Shown: positions 5,957 through 14,389, counted from the first letter of the stretch. The stretch: DNA of 46,345 nt from an uncultured Clostridia bacterium (GCA_947632195.1 CANROE010000015.1:1-46345); one strand, 5' to 3'. Program-made: numbers and translations. Notes: generated by a model from the letters alone, not told the origin.

Positions 5957-7215
5957 GTTGCGGCCTCCTCCCGCACGTCAAAGACGACCGCTTTCACGCA
6001 GGCGTCCTCGTCGAGCGTTTTGAGTTCGAGGGAAAAGGCGCTGCCCCGCACGGGCAGGGGAAAACGAAGTTTTTCGCCCGCCCGCCCGAACACGGCGCGG
6101 GGAAGTCCCCGTTCTCCCCTTGCCTCGGCGCGGAAATGCCCCTTCCCTTCGATGAGGATCGCGTCGAGATATTTTTGGCGGGAAGAGAGCCCCAAAAGAG
6201 ACTTTTCCGTCCTCAATACGCACTCTTTTCTGCGCATGGGGGGAAGCCCGCGCTCCGTGAGCACGAAGAGCTCTCCCTCTGCCGTAAAGAGCAGGTTTTC
6301 TCCGCCGCAGAGCTTTTCCGCCCGCGCACGGATGAGGTGCCCCTCCTCTCCGCTTACGCACCAGATGCACTTTTCTCCGCCGAAGGAGGCGGTCGCATAA
6401 TAGTGATTGCCGCACGCCGCCGTGCTCGTTCCGCTCAGGTCGAGCTCTTGAAAGCCGCCCGCGTTCAGCCGTTTACAGGTATTTCCGTCGAAGGCATACA
6501 GGCCGTTTTCGGCCAGAAAGAGGAGCTTTCCGCCGCATTTATGGATACTGCCCTTGACGATCCCGCGCGGCGCGGGAATGTGCATGACGGTAAAAGAGAG
6601 CGCGTCCCCGCGTACGCCGAGAACGGCGATCCCCCGCTCGCGGAAGAGGAAGAGCTCGTCTTTGTAAGAGAACATTCCGAGGATATCCCCGTCTGCGGAG
6701 GGGAGATCCGCATATCCCGCCGCCTGCGTCCCCTCTTCGGTCGCGGCGGGCTCTAAGGGAGCGGACCAGCGCAGACGGGACCCGTCGGCGACAAACAGCC
6801 GCTCGCCGTGCACCGCGCCGCAGCTCCCGCCACTGCCCGCCTCCTCTGCCCCCTCTTCGCTGAGCTTGTAGCAGCCGCCTTCCGTGAGCGCGAAATATTC
6901 TTTTCCGCCCTCCTTTGCGGCAAAACTGAGCAGCGAATCGGGCGCTTGGGGAAGAGGATAGCGCGTGCCTTGCGGAGAGAGGAGCGCACCGTCTGTCCTC
7001 TCGAACACTTCCTCGGCGTGTCCTGAAGTGAGGATCAGCTCTTTCTCCGCGCCGAGCGACGTTGCGCCCTCGGCGCAGACGATCCCCCTATCCGATTGCC
7101 TGAAATGCAAACCGTATGCGGAAATCGTTCCGTTTTTTTCTCCGAAGAGGGAGATCCCCCGTCGCAAAGAACGGCGGCGGTAGGCGGGCGAGGAGAGAGA
7201 TTTTTCGTAGATCAT
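5950..7215 (-). CDS. Putative head-completion/DNA-stabilisation protein, beta-propeller-like
   Basis: 421 aa from ATG 7215, which forms an ATGA overlap with the previous gene and has GAGGAG 6 nt upstream. An ATG two codons earlier would abut that site. The protein has repeated short blade-like strands (LFVADGSRLRWS, DELFLFRERGIAVLG, KLLFLAENGLYAFDG, NLLFTAEGELFVLTERG), suggesting a beta-propeller. In P22-like phages, gp10, which plugs the portal after packaging, is in this position and has a beta-propeller-type fold. Homology to gp10 is inferred from position and periodicity, not from a clear motif. Confidence 0.6.
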   Translation of the reverse strand: MIYEKSLSSPAYRRRSLRRGISLFGEKNGTISAYGLHFRQSDRGIVCAEGATSLGAEKELILTSGHAEEVFERTDGALLSPQGTRYPLPQAPDSLLSFAAKEGGKEYFALTEGGCYKLSEEGAEEAGSGGSCGAVHGERLFVADGSRLRWSAPLEPAATEEGTQAAGYADLPSADGDILGMFSYKDELFLFRERGIAVLGVRGDALSFTVMHIPAPRGIVKGSIHKCGGKLLFLAENGLYAFDGNTCKRLNAGGFQELDLSGTSTAACGNHYYATASFGGEKCIWCVSGEEGHLIRARAEKLCGGENLLFTAEGELFVLTERGLPPMRRKECVLRTEKSLLGLSSRQKYLDAILIEGKGHFRAEARGERGLPRAVFGRAGEKLRFPLPVRGSAFSLELKTLDEDACVKAVVFDVREEAATW

Positions 7216-7775
7216 GCCCATCTCCTCGAACGCACCGTCAGCTTTTTATGCCCGATGTTTGCGGCACGGAGCGCTTCCCGATATTTTTTCTCCCACATTG
7301 CCGCCTCCGCATACTGCCCGTTCGTGAGGCAATATTCGCAACATACGCCGAAGGAGAGCAACCGTTCCGAGACCTGCGGAGCAACTTCCGCGTTGTCCCC
7401 CCACTCTTTTTCCTTGGGGGAATAGGTGTATGAAACGCGCACCCCGTTTGTGTTTTGCGGCACGAGCAGCCCGTCGGGGCGGCTCTTATGGGAGAGCGGA
7501 AACCCGCTCTCCCCCTTGACCGAAAGGATCTCCACAGGCGCGTAGGAGAATGCCGTAAAGGGCAGCACGCCCTCCTGTAAGTCCGCCGCAGCAAAGGTCT
7601 CCTCCGTTTCCAGCGGAAAGTAGTCGAGCGCGACCTCGTTCTCGACGAGGTTGTAGCAGCGCAAAAGAGAGGCGAGCTCGCCGAACGGCTCCGCCGCGCA
7701 GTCCTCCACGCTTGCGACGAGGTCCTCTCTGCCCAAATTGGCTGCGGCAAGCGAAATCACGTTCCTGACTTTCAT
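7212..7775 (-). CDS. Head-tail connector / adaptor protein (P22 gp4-like position)
   Basis: 187 aa. An N-terminal helical start, MKVRNVISLAAANLGREDL, is followed by CYNLVENEVALDYFPLETEE, a beta-rich middle ending in GVRVSYTYSPKEKEWGDN, and a helical C-terminus (LLSFGVCCEYCLTNGQYAEAAMWEKKYREAL). This helical-bundle plus small beta layout is common in phage connector proteins just after the coat gene. AAGGAG precedes the start. It overlaps the next gene by 4 nt. The connector role is inferred from architecture and location. Confidence 0.65.
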   Translation of the reverse strand: MKVRNVISLAAANLGREDLVASVEDCAAEPFGELASLLRCYNLVENEVALDYFPLETEETFAAADLQEGVLPFTAFSYAPVEILSVKGESGFPLSHKSRPDGLLVPQNTNGVRVSYTYSPKEKEWGDNAEVAPQVSERLLSFGVCCEYCLTNGQYAEAAMWEKKYREALRAANIGHKKLTVRSRRWA

Positions 7776-7787
7776 CCTTTCTCCTTT

Positions 7788-8933
7788 TTATTTCTCGGTG
7801 ATCCCCGTAAGGCAACCCTGTCCGCAAGGGCGGTAGCACATGAGTTCCGCATACTTCACGAGCGTCGCCGTATAAACGGGTTTGCCCGGGATCTGTTTGA
7901 ACACTTTGCCGTCCTCGCCTTCGAGCCACTGCCAATCGCAGAGCTGGTGAAGGGCGAAGTCGTCGGTGTTGAGAAGGTACATCGTCCCTGCGGGGCAGAA
8001 ACGGTCCGCAACGACGGGGATCCCGCCGAAAGAGAGCGCCGTAAAGCCGCCCTCGATGGTGACCGCGTCCATTCTACGGAAAGCGGCGAGCGCTTCGATG
8101 AGCGCTCTGCGCACACCCCACGAGCAGACGATAAAGTTGACCTTGCCGCCGCCGTTTTCCTCGACCGCGTCGATCGCAGCTTGCAGCGCGTTTTCGCTCA
8201 TGTCGCCGAAGGATTCCTTGATATAGGGGATCAGCCAGCTGTTCGTCGCCTTATCCACGCCGTAGAGGGAGCCCGTCTTTGCGAAGATGGCTTTGAGCCC
8301 GGTAATTTCGAGATCCTTGGAATTCTGCACGACGAGATAGTCGTTTGCGGCGAGAGTGCCGTCGGAAAGGGTGATCTTCTTGTTCTCCCTGTCGACCGTT
8401 TTCACGGTGACGGCGGCATGTTTGAGGGTGCCCGCAGAGGCGTAGACATCCACGATCATCCCCTCGGCAAGGTTCTGCACGCTGTCCACGACGTTGCCGT
8501 CGGCGACATCGGTGACGGTCGCGAGCTTGCCGCTGCCGTCGCCGAAGAGCATTCTGCCGAAATTGTAGGAAGAGCTCTTCACGAGCGCCTCCATTTCGTC
8601 GTTGAGCAAGTTGATGAACGCGCCCTCGTTGGAAGAGGAAGCGCGGATCGCCTTATCCGAGATCTCGATGGTGCCGTAGAGATTTTTGAGGGTGGAGACG
8701 AACTGCGCGTAATTCGTGCCGTTGGTCTTGGGCAGAGCGCCGTCCTCGGTGCCTGCGCCGATGCCGCCCGCTACGCCGAAACGCACGACCTTGCGCACGT
8801 CTCTTCCCCACACGTCCGCAGTCGTCTTTTTGATCGCGGCAAGGAAGGGATTGATCGACTTATCGAGCTGTTCGCCGATCACGTCGAGGTAGTAAGATTT
8901 GAGCACGCTGTCTGCATTTTGAGTCGTTACCAT
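7788..8933 (-). CDS. Phage major capsid protein
   Basis: 381 aa from ATG 8933 (AAGGAG 9-10 nt upstream; an earlier in-frame start overlaps the scaffold gene). The HK97-type coat layout is visible: an N-terminal helix (NADSVLKSYYLDVIGEQLDKS), E-loop-like RFGVAGGIGAGTEDGALP, TLKNLYGTIEISDKAIRAS, a spine-helix stretch (LLNDEMEALVKSSSYNFGRMLFGDG), then VNFIVCSWGVRRAL and GGIPVVADRFCPAGTMYLLN. About residues 140-205 form an extra beta-rich insertion (TVKTVDRENKKITLSDG), reminiscent of coat insertion domains. It follows the scaffold gene directly. Confidence 0.88.
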   Translation of the reverse strand: MVTTQNADSVLKSYYLDVIGEQLDKSINPFLAAIKKTTADVWGRDVRKVVRFGVAGGIGAGTEDGALPKTNGTNYAQFVSTLKNLYGTIEISDKAIRASSSNEGAFINLLNDEMEALVKSSSYNFGRMLFGDGSGKLATVTDVADGNVVDSVQNLAEGMIVDVYASAGTLKHAAVTVKTVDRENKKITLSDGTLAANDYLVVQNSKDLEITGLKAIFAKTGSLYGVDKATNSWLIPYIKESFGDMSENALQAAIDAVEENGGGKVNFIVCSWGVRRALIEALAAFRRMDAVTIEGGFTALSFGGIPVVADRFCPAGTMYLLNTDDFALHQLCDWQWLEGEDGKVFKQIPGKPVYTATLVKYAELMCYRPCGQGCLTGITEK

Positions 8934-8943
8934 AGTTTTCTCC

Positions 8944-9414
8944 TTATTTTTTGTTTTTGAGATAACCGAGGGCGAGAGAGCCCGCCTCGGCAAACGTTTT
9001 GGGTTTTTGCGGGGGCGCCGTGACCCCCGTACCCTTCGTCATGAGGGGGACGCCTCTGAGCGATCGCAGATAGTCTGCGAGCACCCTTTCGCGCACCTCC
9101 CCGCTCTCCATGACGGCACGGTAGAGCGCTTCACTCCCGCTCTCCGTATTCCCCTCGGCAGAGGGCGCAGGAACTTCTTCGGCAGGCTTTGCGGCATTTT
9201 CCGCAGGCTTTGCGATATTCTCCGCAGGCTGCCCGTTTTGTTCTTCCGCCTTGCTCTTTTCGAGTGCTTTGAGGCGCTGGCTGCGGCGGGTGAACTCCGC
9301 CTCCAACTCCTCGTATGCCTTCATGAGGGCGTCCACGCTTTTGAATTTGCCGAGATCAAGCGGGGCAGCCCCCTCCCGTTCTGCGGCGATCGCTGTTACG
9401 TTCTCCTCTTCCAT
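8944..9414 (-). CDS. Capsid scaffolding protein
   Basis: 156 aa, acidic, lacking Cys. Residues 20-60 (LGKFKSVDALMKAYEELEAEF, then RRSQRLKALEKSK) form a predicted coiled coil typical of phage scaffold proteins. Then comes a low-complexity Ala/Pro/Glu linker with AKPAEN repeats and a basic C-terminus ending LGYLKNKK that could contact coat subunits. It lies between portal and coat genes, as scaffolds usually do. AAGGAG precedes the start. Confidence 0.8.
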   Translation of the reverse strand: MEEENVTAIAAEREGAAPLDLGKFKSVDALMKAYEELEAEFTRRSQRLKALEKSKAEEQNGQPAENIAKPAENAAKPAEEVPAPSAEGNTESGSEALYRAVMESGEVRERVLADYLRSLRGVPLMTKGTGVTAPPQKPKTFAEAGSLALGYLKNKK

Positions 9415-9423
9415 CTTTTCTCC

Positions 9424-11265
9424 TTATAATTTTGCGCGGTGGGAGGCGATGTGTTTTGCAATGCGCGCCTTCACTGCCGCATTCTCCTCGCCCCCCGAGA
9501 GAAGGGCGCGGGTGTGCTCCGTGATGTGGAGCTTGTGGTCGTCGTAATCGTCCGCCTCGAAGTCGTCGCTTTGGAGACGGATATTTTCCTTTTCCGCCTT
9601 GCGCAGGTGGAGCTTTGAGATCCCCCGCGCCGCCTCGAAGGAGCCGTAGCCGAGAGAGTCGAGCACTTTGAGCCGCACCTCTTCGGTGAGCGCGCCTCCT
9701 TCGCCGAGCAACCCCGCCGAAAGGAGCGCAAGCGTCTCTTCTTTGACCTGTTCGGGCGTCTTTTCGTAGCAGGTATCGAATTCCACGTCGTCTGCGGAAA
9801 TATCGCTGGAACTGAAATAATGCAGTTCCGTCTCCCCGCCCGCCCCCGTCATTTTGAGGAGGCGTTTTGCCGACGCAAACTGTTTATAGAGGTGCAGAAT
9901 TTGTTTCCCCGCCTCCTTGACGGCGCGGCCGATGCTCTCTGCGGTCATCTGCATGCGGGCGGTGTCCTGGTCGAGCAGGAGCTGTAACCCCGTCGCCGAC
10001 GTCACATGGGTCGGATTGGCGGAATTGCGCGAGATCTCGCTCATGCCCGAAAAGAGGAGGAATTCATTGGAAATACGTTCCTCTTCCTTTTCAAACTCCG
10101 AAGGGAGCGCCCCGCAATCGAGGAAATGCGGCTCTTTGCTCCCCTGGCGGTAGACGAGCACCTTCCCGGGATAGAGCCCGTCCTCGGCGATCTCCTCCGC
10201 GTCCACGGAGCCGTCCTCCACGGCGATCACGCCGGAGGTGAGCCTGTTCAAAAATTCGTGTTTGCGGTTTCTGACCGCGTTATAGGCGCGTTGCAGCGGG
10301 ATCATGCGATCCACGACCGAACTCCCGAAGAAAGAGCCGGCGAGCTCCACGCAGGTCTGCCGCGCAAAGGGAAACACCCGTGCGCCGCGATCGCCGTTGA
10401 GATAGGGCAGCGGCCCTTCGTGCAGCAGCACGCCTCCCGCCACGATCTCCAATCTTCCCTCGGGATGTTCCCCGTCGGGCAGCGTATAGCGCTCGATCAA
10501 AATTTCCCTGTCCGAAAGTCCGGGGCGGAAATCCCCGTCTGACGGCCGTTTCCAGCCGCTTGCCGAGGAGTACGGCACGAGGGGGAAATCGGAGATCTCC
10601 CGCCCGGGAAGTTCCACGCCGAACTTTTCCATGATCTCCGAGACGGGCACCGCTTTTGCGTGGATGAGGCTCTTCACCTCTTCGAGCCCCTCCGCCGCGA
10701 GGGAATCGGGGAAGATCTCAAAGGGAGAAACCGCCACAACGTTGACGTCCCCTTCCCTGAGGGAGTGACCGGTCTCGTCCGTACCGATGACATTTCCGTC
10801 GTCAAAGTTCCAGACGATCTTGTAAAATGCGGTGCCGCACGTCTCCGACCAGAGCGTGGCGCGGGCGATCAGGCGGTCGAGCTCCACACGGTTCCTTACC
10901 GATTGCAGAATGCCCGAGGAGAGCCGCGCCGTTTTGAGATCTTCCTCCGAATCGGAAAAGGCGCGCACGGCAAGAGAGGGCCGCACTTTGGCAAGGTGCG
11001 CGAGTCGGGTATCGAGGGTAGACGCGATATGGTTGAAACACCTCCGCGACTGCCAATAGAAAGAAGGGTCCTCCTCTTCGATCTCTCCGGCGGGGGAAAT
11101 GTCGCAATACTGATCGCCGCTGACAAAGTTCATATTCAGCTGCCAGCCGCGTTCGAGGTTCCTGCGCTCCCGCTGGCGGGCAAAAAAGTCCTCCTGCACC
11201 TCGTGCGCCAGGTCCTTTTTTCTCTTTTCCTCACGCTTTTCCTGTTGCGTTTGTTCTGTCGTCAT
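9424..11265 (-). CDS. Phage portal protein (P22-type)
   Basis: 613 aa from ATG 11265, preceded by AAGGAG at 5-6 nt. The portal is the dodecameric ring through which DNA enters the capsid. Family-like segments are QRERRNLERGWQLNMNFVSGDQY near the N-terminus, RRCFNHIASTLDTRLAHL, WSETCGTAFYKIVWNFDDG, DRMIPLQRAYNAVRNRKHEFLN, and SATGLQLLLDQDTARMQ near residue 420. The latter two resemble P22-gp1-like portals. The long helical C-terminus is intact, and the start overlaps the preceding 94-aa gene, consistent with coupled expression. Confidence 0.87.
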   Translation of the reverse strand: MTTEQTQQEKREEKRKKDLAHEVQEDFFARQRERRNLERGWQLNMNFVSGDQYCDISPAGEIEEEDPSFYWQSRRCFNHIASTLDTRLAHLAKVRPSLAVRAFSDSEEDLKTARLSSGILQSVRNRVELDRLIARATLWSETCGTAFYKIVWNFDDGNVIGTDETGHSLREGDVNVVAVSPFEIFPDSLAAEGLEEVKSLIHAKAVPVSEIMEKFGVELPGREISDFPLVPYSSASGWKRPSDGDFRPGLSDREILIERYTLPDGEHPEGRLEIVAGGVLLHEGPLPYLNGDRGARVFPFARQTCVELAGSFFGSSVVDRMIPLQRAYNAVRNRKHEFLNRLTSGVIAVEDGSVDAEEIAEDGLYPGKVLVYRQGSKEPHFLDCGALPSEFEKEEERISNEFLLFSGMSEISRNSANPTHVTSATGLQLLLDQDTARMQMTAESIGRAVKEAGKQILHLYKQFASAKRLLKMTGAGGETELHYFSSSDISADDVEFDTCYEKTPEQVKEETLALLSAGLLGEGGALTEEVRLKVLDSLGYGSFEAARGISKLHLRKAEKENIRLQSDDFEADDYDDHKLHITEHTRALLSGGEENAAVKARIAKHIASHRAKL

Positions 11266-11515
11266 ATATCTCCTTCCACTTTTTGAGTAATCTTTGCCGC
11301 TCCTTTTCGAGCTCTTCGTCGGAGAGGGCGGCATAGTCCTTTTCTTCGAGGAGCAATTTCGCCGCTTTCAGGTCGGGCGGCACATCCTTGCGCGTCTCGC
11401 GGCGTCTGACAAGTTTCAGCTCCCCGTCCTCCACGCCGTACTCTTCGGTGACCTCTTCGAGCGAAAACCCGAGCGCGACTTTGAGCACGGCGTCCTTCAA
11501 TTTGTCCTCTTGCAT
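11231..11515 (-). CDS. Small protein between terminase and portal, possible terminase small subunit
   Basis: 94 aa. The N-terminal ~35 residues (DAVLKVALGFSLEEVTEEYG) resemble a helix-turn-helix, and the C-terminal half is a charged coiled coil (ALSDEELEKERQRLLKKWKE). It starts 2 nt after the large terminase stop and overlaps the portal start. Small terminase subunits are DNA-binding and of similar size but usually precede the large subunit, so the assignment is tentative. Confidence 0.5.
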   Translation of the reverse strand: MQEDKLKDAVLKVALGFSLEEVTEEYGVEDGELKLVRRRETRKDVPPDLKAAKLLLEEKDYAALSDEELEKERQRLLKKWKEIYDDRTNATGKA

Positions 11516-11517
11516 AA

Positions 11518-12936
11518 TTACCTTCTTGTTTTTTGCCGGATCCTGCGCTCCTTGTCCTGACGGACGGCGCTCGTCTCCCTCTCTTTTGCGGGGCGGGGAC
11601 GGCTCATGAGATAGTAGCGCAGCTCGTCCATCGCATGGTCATCCCGCTTGACGGGGCTCTCGCCGCTCCCCCAAAAGTAGCCCTTAAATTCGCGGATCAT
11701 ATTCGGGCAGCAGTCGAAGATGTACAGGTTGGGCAGTCCGTTTTTGAGGTTCAGATAGCTCTTCACCTGCGCGATCCCCGCAAAAACGTCCTTGTTGACA
11801 TTGACGTTTGCAAGGATCCCGCGCTCGTAAAAGAGCTCGGTGACACTGCGCTGGGAAGAGAGAGTTCTCTGACCTGCGGCAGAGTCGATGAGCGCCGAGA
11901 GCCTGCCTTTACAGTCTCTCTTCCAGCCGAGGCGGTCGCTGATCGCATGGATGACCTCCGCGTGATAGTCCACCCCCTCCCCCGCCAGATAATGTTCGGC
12001 GACGACATAGACGTTTCCGTCGAAGTCCACGCAGTACCAATGTGCGGAGAGCGGGTTTTTGAGCCCGGGGTCGATGCAGATGGTATCCTGCCAGGAGGGC
12101 GGCACGGGAAACGGCTCAACAACGTGCACGCTCTCTTCAAATTCGGGATAGACGAGCCCCTCGCGGGTGCAGAATCTTCCGTATTTTCTCGCCTGCAACG
12201 TCGTCTCGTCCATCGTCTGTTCGAGGTGGGAAATTTCCTTTTCCGAGAGGAAGGGGTTGTCTCCCCACTCCATGAACTCGTACCATACCTCGGGATCGTT
12301 CTTGCGGTTGAGGTAGATGTCCTCGTAGAGAAAGGTCAAGCCTTTGAGGGGCGTCATCGTGCCGAACAGATCCCCCTCGCGGTCGAGAAGGCGCATACGG
12401 CATTCTTCATATATCTCGCGGGGCGGCTCTTCGTCGAACCAGACGAAGTCCAAAGAGCTCCCCTGAAACTTCTCTCTGCCCTGATCGCAGCTCTTGAATC
12501 CGATGACGGAAGTTCCCCCGAACACATTCTTGACGATGATCTGATCGACAATGCCGAACTCGGGGCTGTCCTTTCTTCCGCTCTGCATCACGATGTCCGC
12601 GATACGGTCGGGACGGAGATAGTGTAAAACTTTTTTCTGGGCGACGTCCCTCTGCACCTGCATGGAGAGGGAGACGACCCAGCCGAATACGTTCGGTCTG
12701 TTCTTTTTGTAAGGATGGGTGCCCGTTGCGAGCCACACCGCCTCAACGGCGCCGCACTCCGTCTTGCCCGAGCGGTTTCCGCCGAACACCCAGCGGTTGC
12801 GTTTCGGGCACCGGTGGAATGCAAGCTGCTTTTCGTGCACTCTGTCCCCTATGTTGTATCTTGCGAGGTGATCCTGTTCCTGTCGCCGCGCCTGCTCCGC
12901 TTCGATCGCGCGGATTTTCTCTATAATCTCATCCAT
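11518..12936 (-). CDS. Phage terminase large subunit
   Basis: 472 aa from ATG 12936; longer in-frame starts run into the divergent gene and are rejected. It is an ATP-driven DNA packaging motor with nuclease. The Walker A motif GGNRSGKT is at residues 52-59, Walker B is in LDFVWFDEEPP, and the coupling motif lies around LFGTMTPLKG. The C-terminal RNase-H-like nuclease carries ICIDPGLKNPLSAHW, SALIDSAAGQRTLS and DDHAMDELRYYLMSR, with acidic residues at the expected places. All key residues are present, so the motor looks functional. The ribosome site is weak. It heads the seven-gene minus-strand array. Confidence 0.92.
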   Translation of the reverse strand: MDEIIEKIRAIEAEQARRQEQDHLARYNIGDRVHEKQLAFHRCPKRNRWVFGGNRSGKTECGAVEAVWLATGTHPYKKNRPNVFGWVVSLSMQVQRDVAQKKVLHYLRPDRIADIVMQSGRKDSPEFGIVDQIIVKNVFGGTSVIGFKSCDQGREKFQGSSLDFVWFDEEPPREIYEECRMRLLDREGDLFGTMTPLKGLTFLYEDIYLNRKNDPEVWYEFMEWGDNPFLSEKEISHLEQTMDETTLQARKYGRFCTREGLVYPEFEESVHVVEPFPVPPSWQDTICIDPGLKNPLSAHWYCVDFDGNVYVVAEHYLAGEGVDYHAEVIHAISDRLGWKRDCKGRLSALIDSAAGQRTLSSQRSVTELFYERGILANVNVNKDVFAGIAQVKSYLNLKNGLPNLYIFDCCPNMIREFKGYFWGSGESPVKRDDHAMDELRYYLMSRPRPAKERETSAVRQDKERRIRQKTRR

Positions 12937-12953
12937 TTCGATAAAATAAATTC

Positions 12954-12981
12954 TTTCACGCGGCGGGATGTGCGCTAAGAT
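12954..12981 (+). promoter_or_regulatory. Candidate promoter giving a leaderless mRNA for the gene at 12988
   Basis: TAAGAT (12976-12981) lies exactly 6 nt before the ATG at 12988, with a weak TTTCAC 16 nt further upstream. No Shine-Dalgarno sequence is present. The same -10-to-ATG distance is seen at the gene at 14390. Confidence 0.4.
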
Positions 12982-12987
12982 TTCGGC

Positions 12988-13695
12988 ATGAAACGTTTTA
13001 TTGTCTTTCTCGCCGTCCTTCTGTTTGCCCTTCTGCCGCTCACCCCTCCCGCCCTGACCGCCCGCGCCGAGGGAATGGACGCGCCCGAAGAGCGGTATGC
13101 CGTCGCCGCGCGGGAGGACGTCTGGTTCTACGCGGCGGAAAACGAGGAGAGCGGGCTGTTTCTCATTCCATATACCTACTATGTACGCATCATTCGCGAG
13201 GGGACGATGTTCACCGCCGTGCAATATCTCGACGACGTCTCCCCCTACCGCGCCGTCACGGGCTTTTGCAAGACGGAACAGCTCACGTTCGTGGACTTCG
13301 TTCCCGTCCGCCCCTACCTCCGCCGCGAGATCACGGTGGCGTACACGATCGCGGGAGAAAATCCGCTGGGAAGCGCGTTCAACAAGATCGAACGGCGGTT
13401 TGTGTATTACGGCACGAGTTACGCGGGCACGGCGCGCTACTTCTATGTGTACGCGGACGGCATTTTCGACTACGTTCCCGCCACGCAGGACATTCTGTTC
13501 GAGCGCAACACCGACTATCTTGAACAGACGTCCGCGACTCCCGACCCTCCGCCCTCCGAAACGGAAGAGCCCTCCCCCGTCCCCACGCCCGTACAGATCG
13601 TGGCGATCTGCGCCGCCGCGCTTGCGGTGCTTGCCGTGATCGTATTCATCCTTCGCGGAAAACGTCCGCGTCCCGTCTCATCCGAAGAATTCTGA
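12988..13695 (+). CDS. Secreted, membrane-anchored protein of unknown function
   Basis: 235 aa. A Sec signal peptide (MKRFIVFLAVLLFALLPL, cleavage near ALTARAEG) leads an extracellular domain with strand-rich, SH3-like character (YAVAAREDVWFYA, YTYYVRIIREGTMFTAVQY). A Pro/Thr/Glu-rich spacer (ATPDPPPSETEEPSPVPTP) precedes a C-terminal membrane helix (VAICAAALAVLAVIVFIL) with a basic tail. The same plan (signal, extracellular domain, C-terminal helix, basic end) is seen in the 828-aa protein at 14390, so the two may be partners. It lies divergently 51 bp from the terminase gene; its 3' end overlaps the antisense gene at 13515-14207. Confidence 0.75.
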   Translation: MKRFIVFLAVLLFALLPLTPPALTARAEGMDAPEERYAVAAREDVWFYAAENEESGLFLIPYTYYVRIIREGTMFTAVQYLDDVSPYRAVTGFCKTEQLTFVDFVPVRPYLRREITVAYTIAGENPLGSAFNKIERRFVYYGTSYAGTARYFYVYADGIFDYVPATQDILFERNTDYLEQTSATPDPPPSETEEPSPVPTPVQIVAICAAALAVLAVIVFILRGKRPRPVSSEEF

Positions 13696-14207
13696 CAAAA
13701 ATCCAGCTGGATACACCGCCGCTTGCCGATCACGGCCTGCTCGCGTCCCTCTTTGAGGGCGCGGTAAACGCGGCGGAAGGGAGAATATGTGCCGAACTCT
13801 TCGCTCAGCCTCTTCCGCGTGTATCCGCGCCGCATGAGCATTGCCGCGACCTTGGCGAGCAAATTTTGCTGCAAACGGAAATACGTTCTGATCGAGCAAC
13901 CGATGGGATGCTTTTCCGCCTCTCCGCCCGCCCGTTCCGACTTTCTGCGGACATATTTGTACTCGAATAAAAACCGCTCCTCTTCCGTAAATTCCGAAAT
14001 GATCTCTTTGAGCGTCTCGCGGAGCATGCGCAGGCGCTCCGCCATCAGCACGCGGTCGGCGACCTGCACCGCCGTCGTGAAGGCGTCGCAGTGCGCGCGG
14101 TAGGACAGCGCCGCTTTGATCTCCGCGCTGCTTTGCTCCGCTTCCGCCAGCATGCCGAGTTTCGGATAGGCGTACAGCAGGAGCTTTACATAGCAATATT
14201 CTTTCAT
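13515..14207 (-). CDS. Phage-type transcriptional regulator (RinA/ArpU or sigma-70-like), with an antisense tail
   Basis: 230 aa from ATG 14207, which has GAGGTGG just upstream; an earlier ATG at 14255 overlaps the -10 region. Residues 1-150 are mostly helical, with EEERFLFEYKYVRRKSER and CSIRTYFRLQQNLLAKVAAMLMRRGYT resembling the sigma-region-4-like fold of phage late regulators. This is inference from pattern. The last ~60 residues are low-complexity and are antisense to the 3' end of the gene at 12988, so the original C-terminus was probably lost. It lies next to the head cassette but is separated from it by the opposing gene. Confidence 0.55.
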   Translation of the reverse strand: MKEYCYVKLLLYAYPKLGMLAEAEQSSAEIKAALSYRAHCDAFTTAVQVADRVLMAERLRMLRETLKEIISEFTEEERFLFEYKYVRRKSERAGGEAEKHPIGCSIRTYFRLQQNLLAKVAAMLMRRGYTRKRLSEEFGTYSPFRRVYRALKEGREQAVIGKRRCIQLDFCQNSSDETGRGRFPRRMNTITASTASAAAQIATICTGVGTGEGSSVSEGGGSGVADVCSR

Positions 14208-14228
14208 CTTCCACCTCGCAAAACAAAA

Positions 14229-14256
14229 ACAAACATTTGTTTGTATTCTTATCATA
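14229..14256 (-). promoter_or_regulatory. Palindromic operator and -10 of the phage-type regulator
   Basis: ACAAACA-TT-TGTTTGT (14229-14244) is a perfect 7-bp inverted repeat placed just downstream of a TATGAT -10 (14251-14256, minus strand). That position suits repression, possibly autoregulation. The core resembles a Gram-positive LexA box (CGAACN4GTTCG) with symmetrical G-to-A changes, so LexA binding is doubtful. Confidence 0.5.
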
Positions 14257-14354
14257 CCACATCTTTGCGGAAAATGGGAGCGTGTATGCCGTTTTTTTTG
14301 CGTTTTTTAAAAATTTTTTTTGCGGGGGCGTCCGAAAAAACTTATCTTAACCGG

Positions 14355-14383
14355 TTGTCTTTTGCGCGCGCGCGTGTTATAAT
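14355..14383 (+). promoter_or_regulatory. Promoter giving a leaderless mRNA for the gene at 14390
   Basis: TTGTCT (14355-14360), 17-nt spacer made largely of alternating CG, TATAAT (14378-14383). The ATG at 14390 is 6 nt after the -10, where transcription should start, and there is no Shine-Dalgarno sequence. Confidence 0.8.
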
Positions 14384-14389
14384 AAGTTT

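Noticed and set aside
7947..8960. A 337-codon plus-strand open frame opposite the major capsid gene
   Set aside because: It is the complement of a clear coat-protein gene with its own ribosome site, has no recognisable domain, and high GC makes long antisense frames common here.
14229..14244. LexA (SOS) box at the phage-type regulator
   Set aside because: The spacing fits, but the conserved G and C of GAAC/GTTC are both changed, so I list it only as an unspecified operator.
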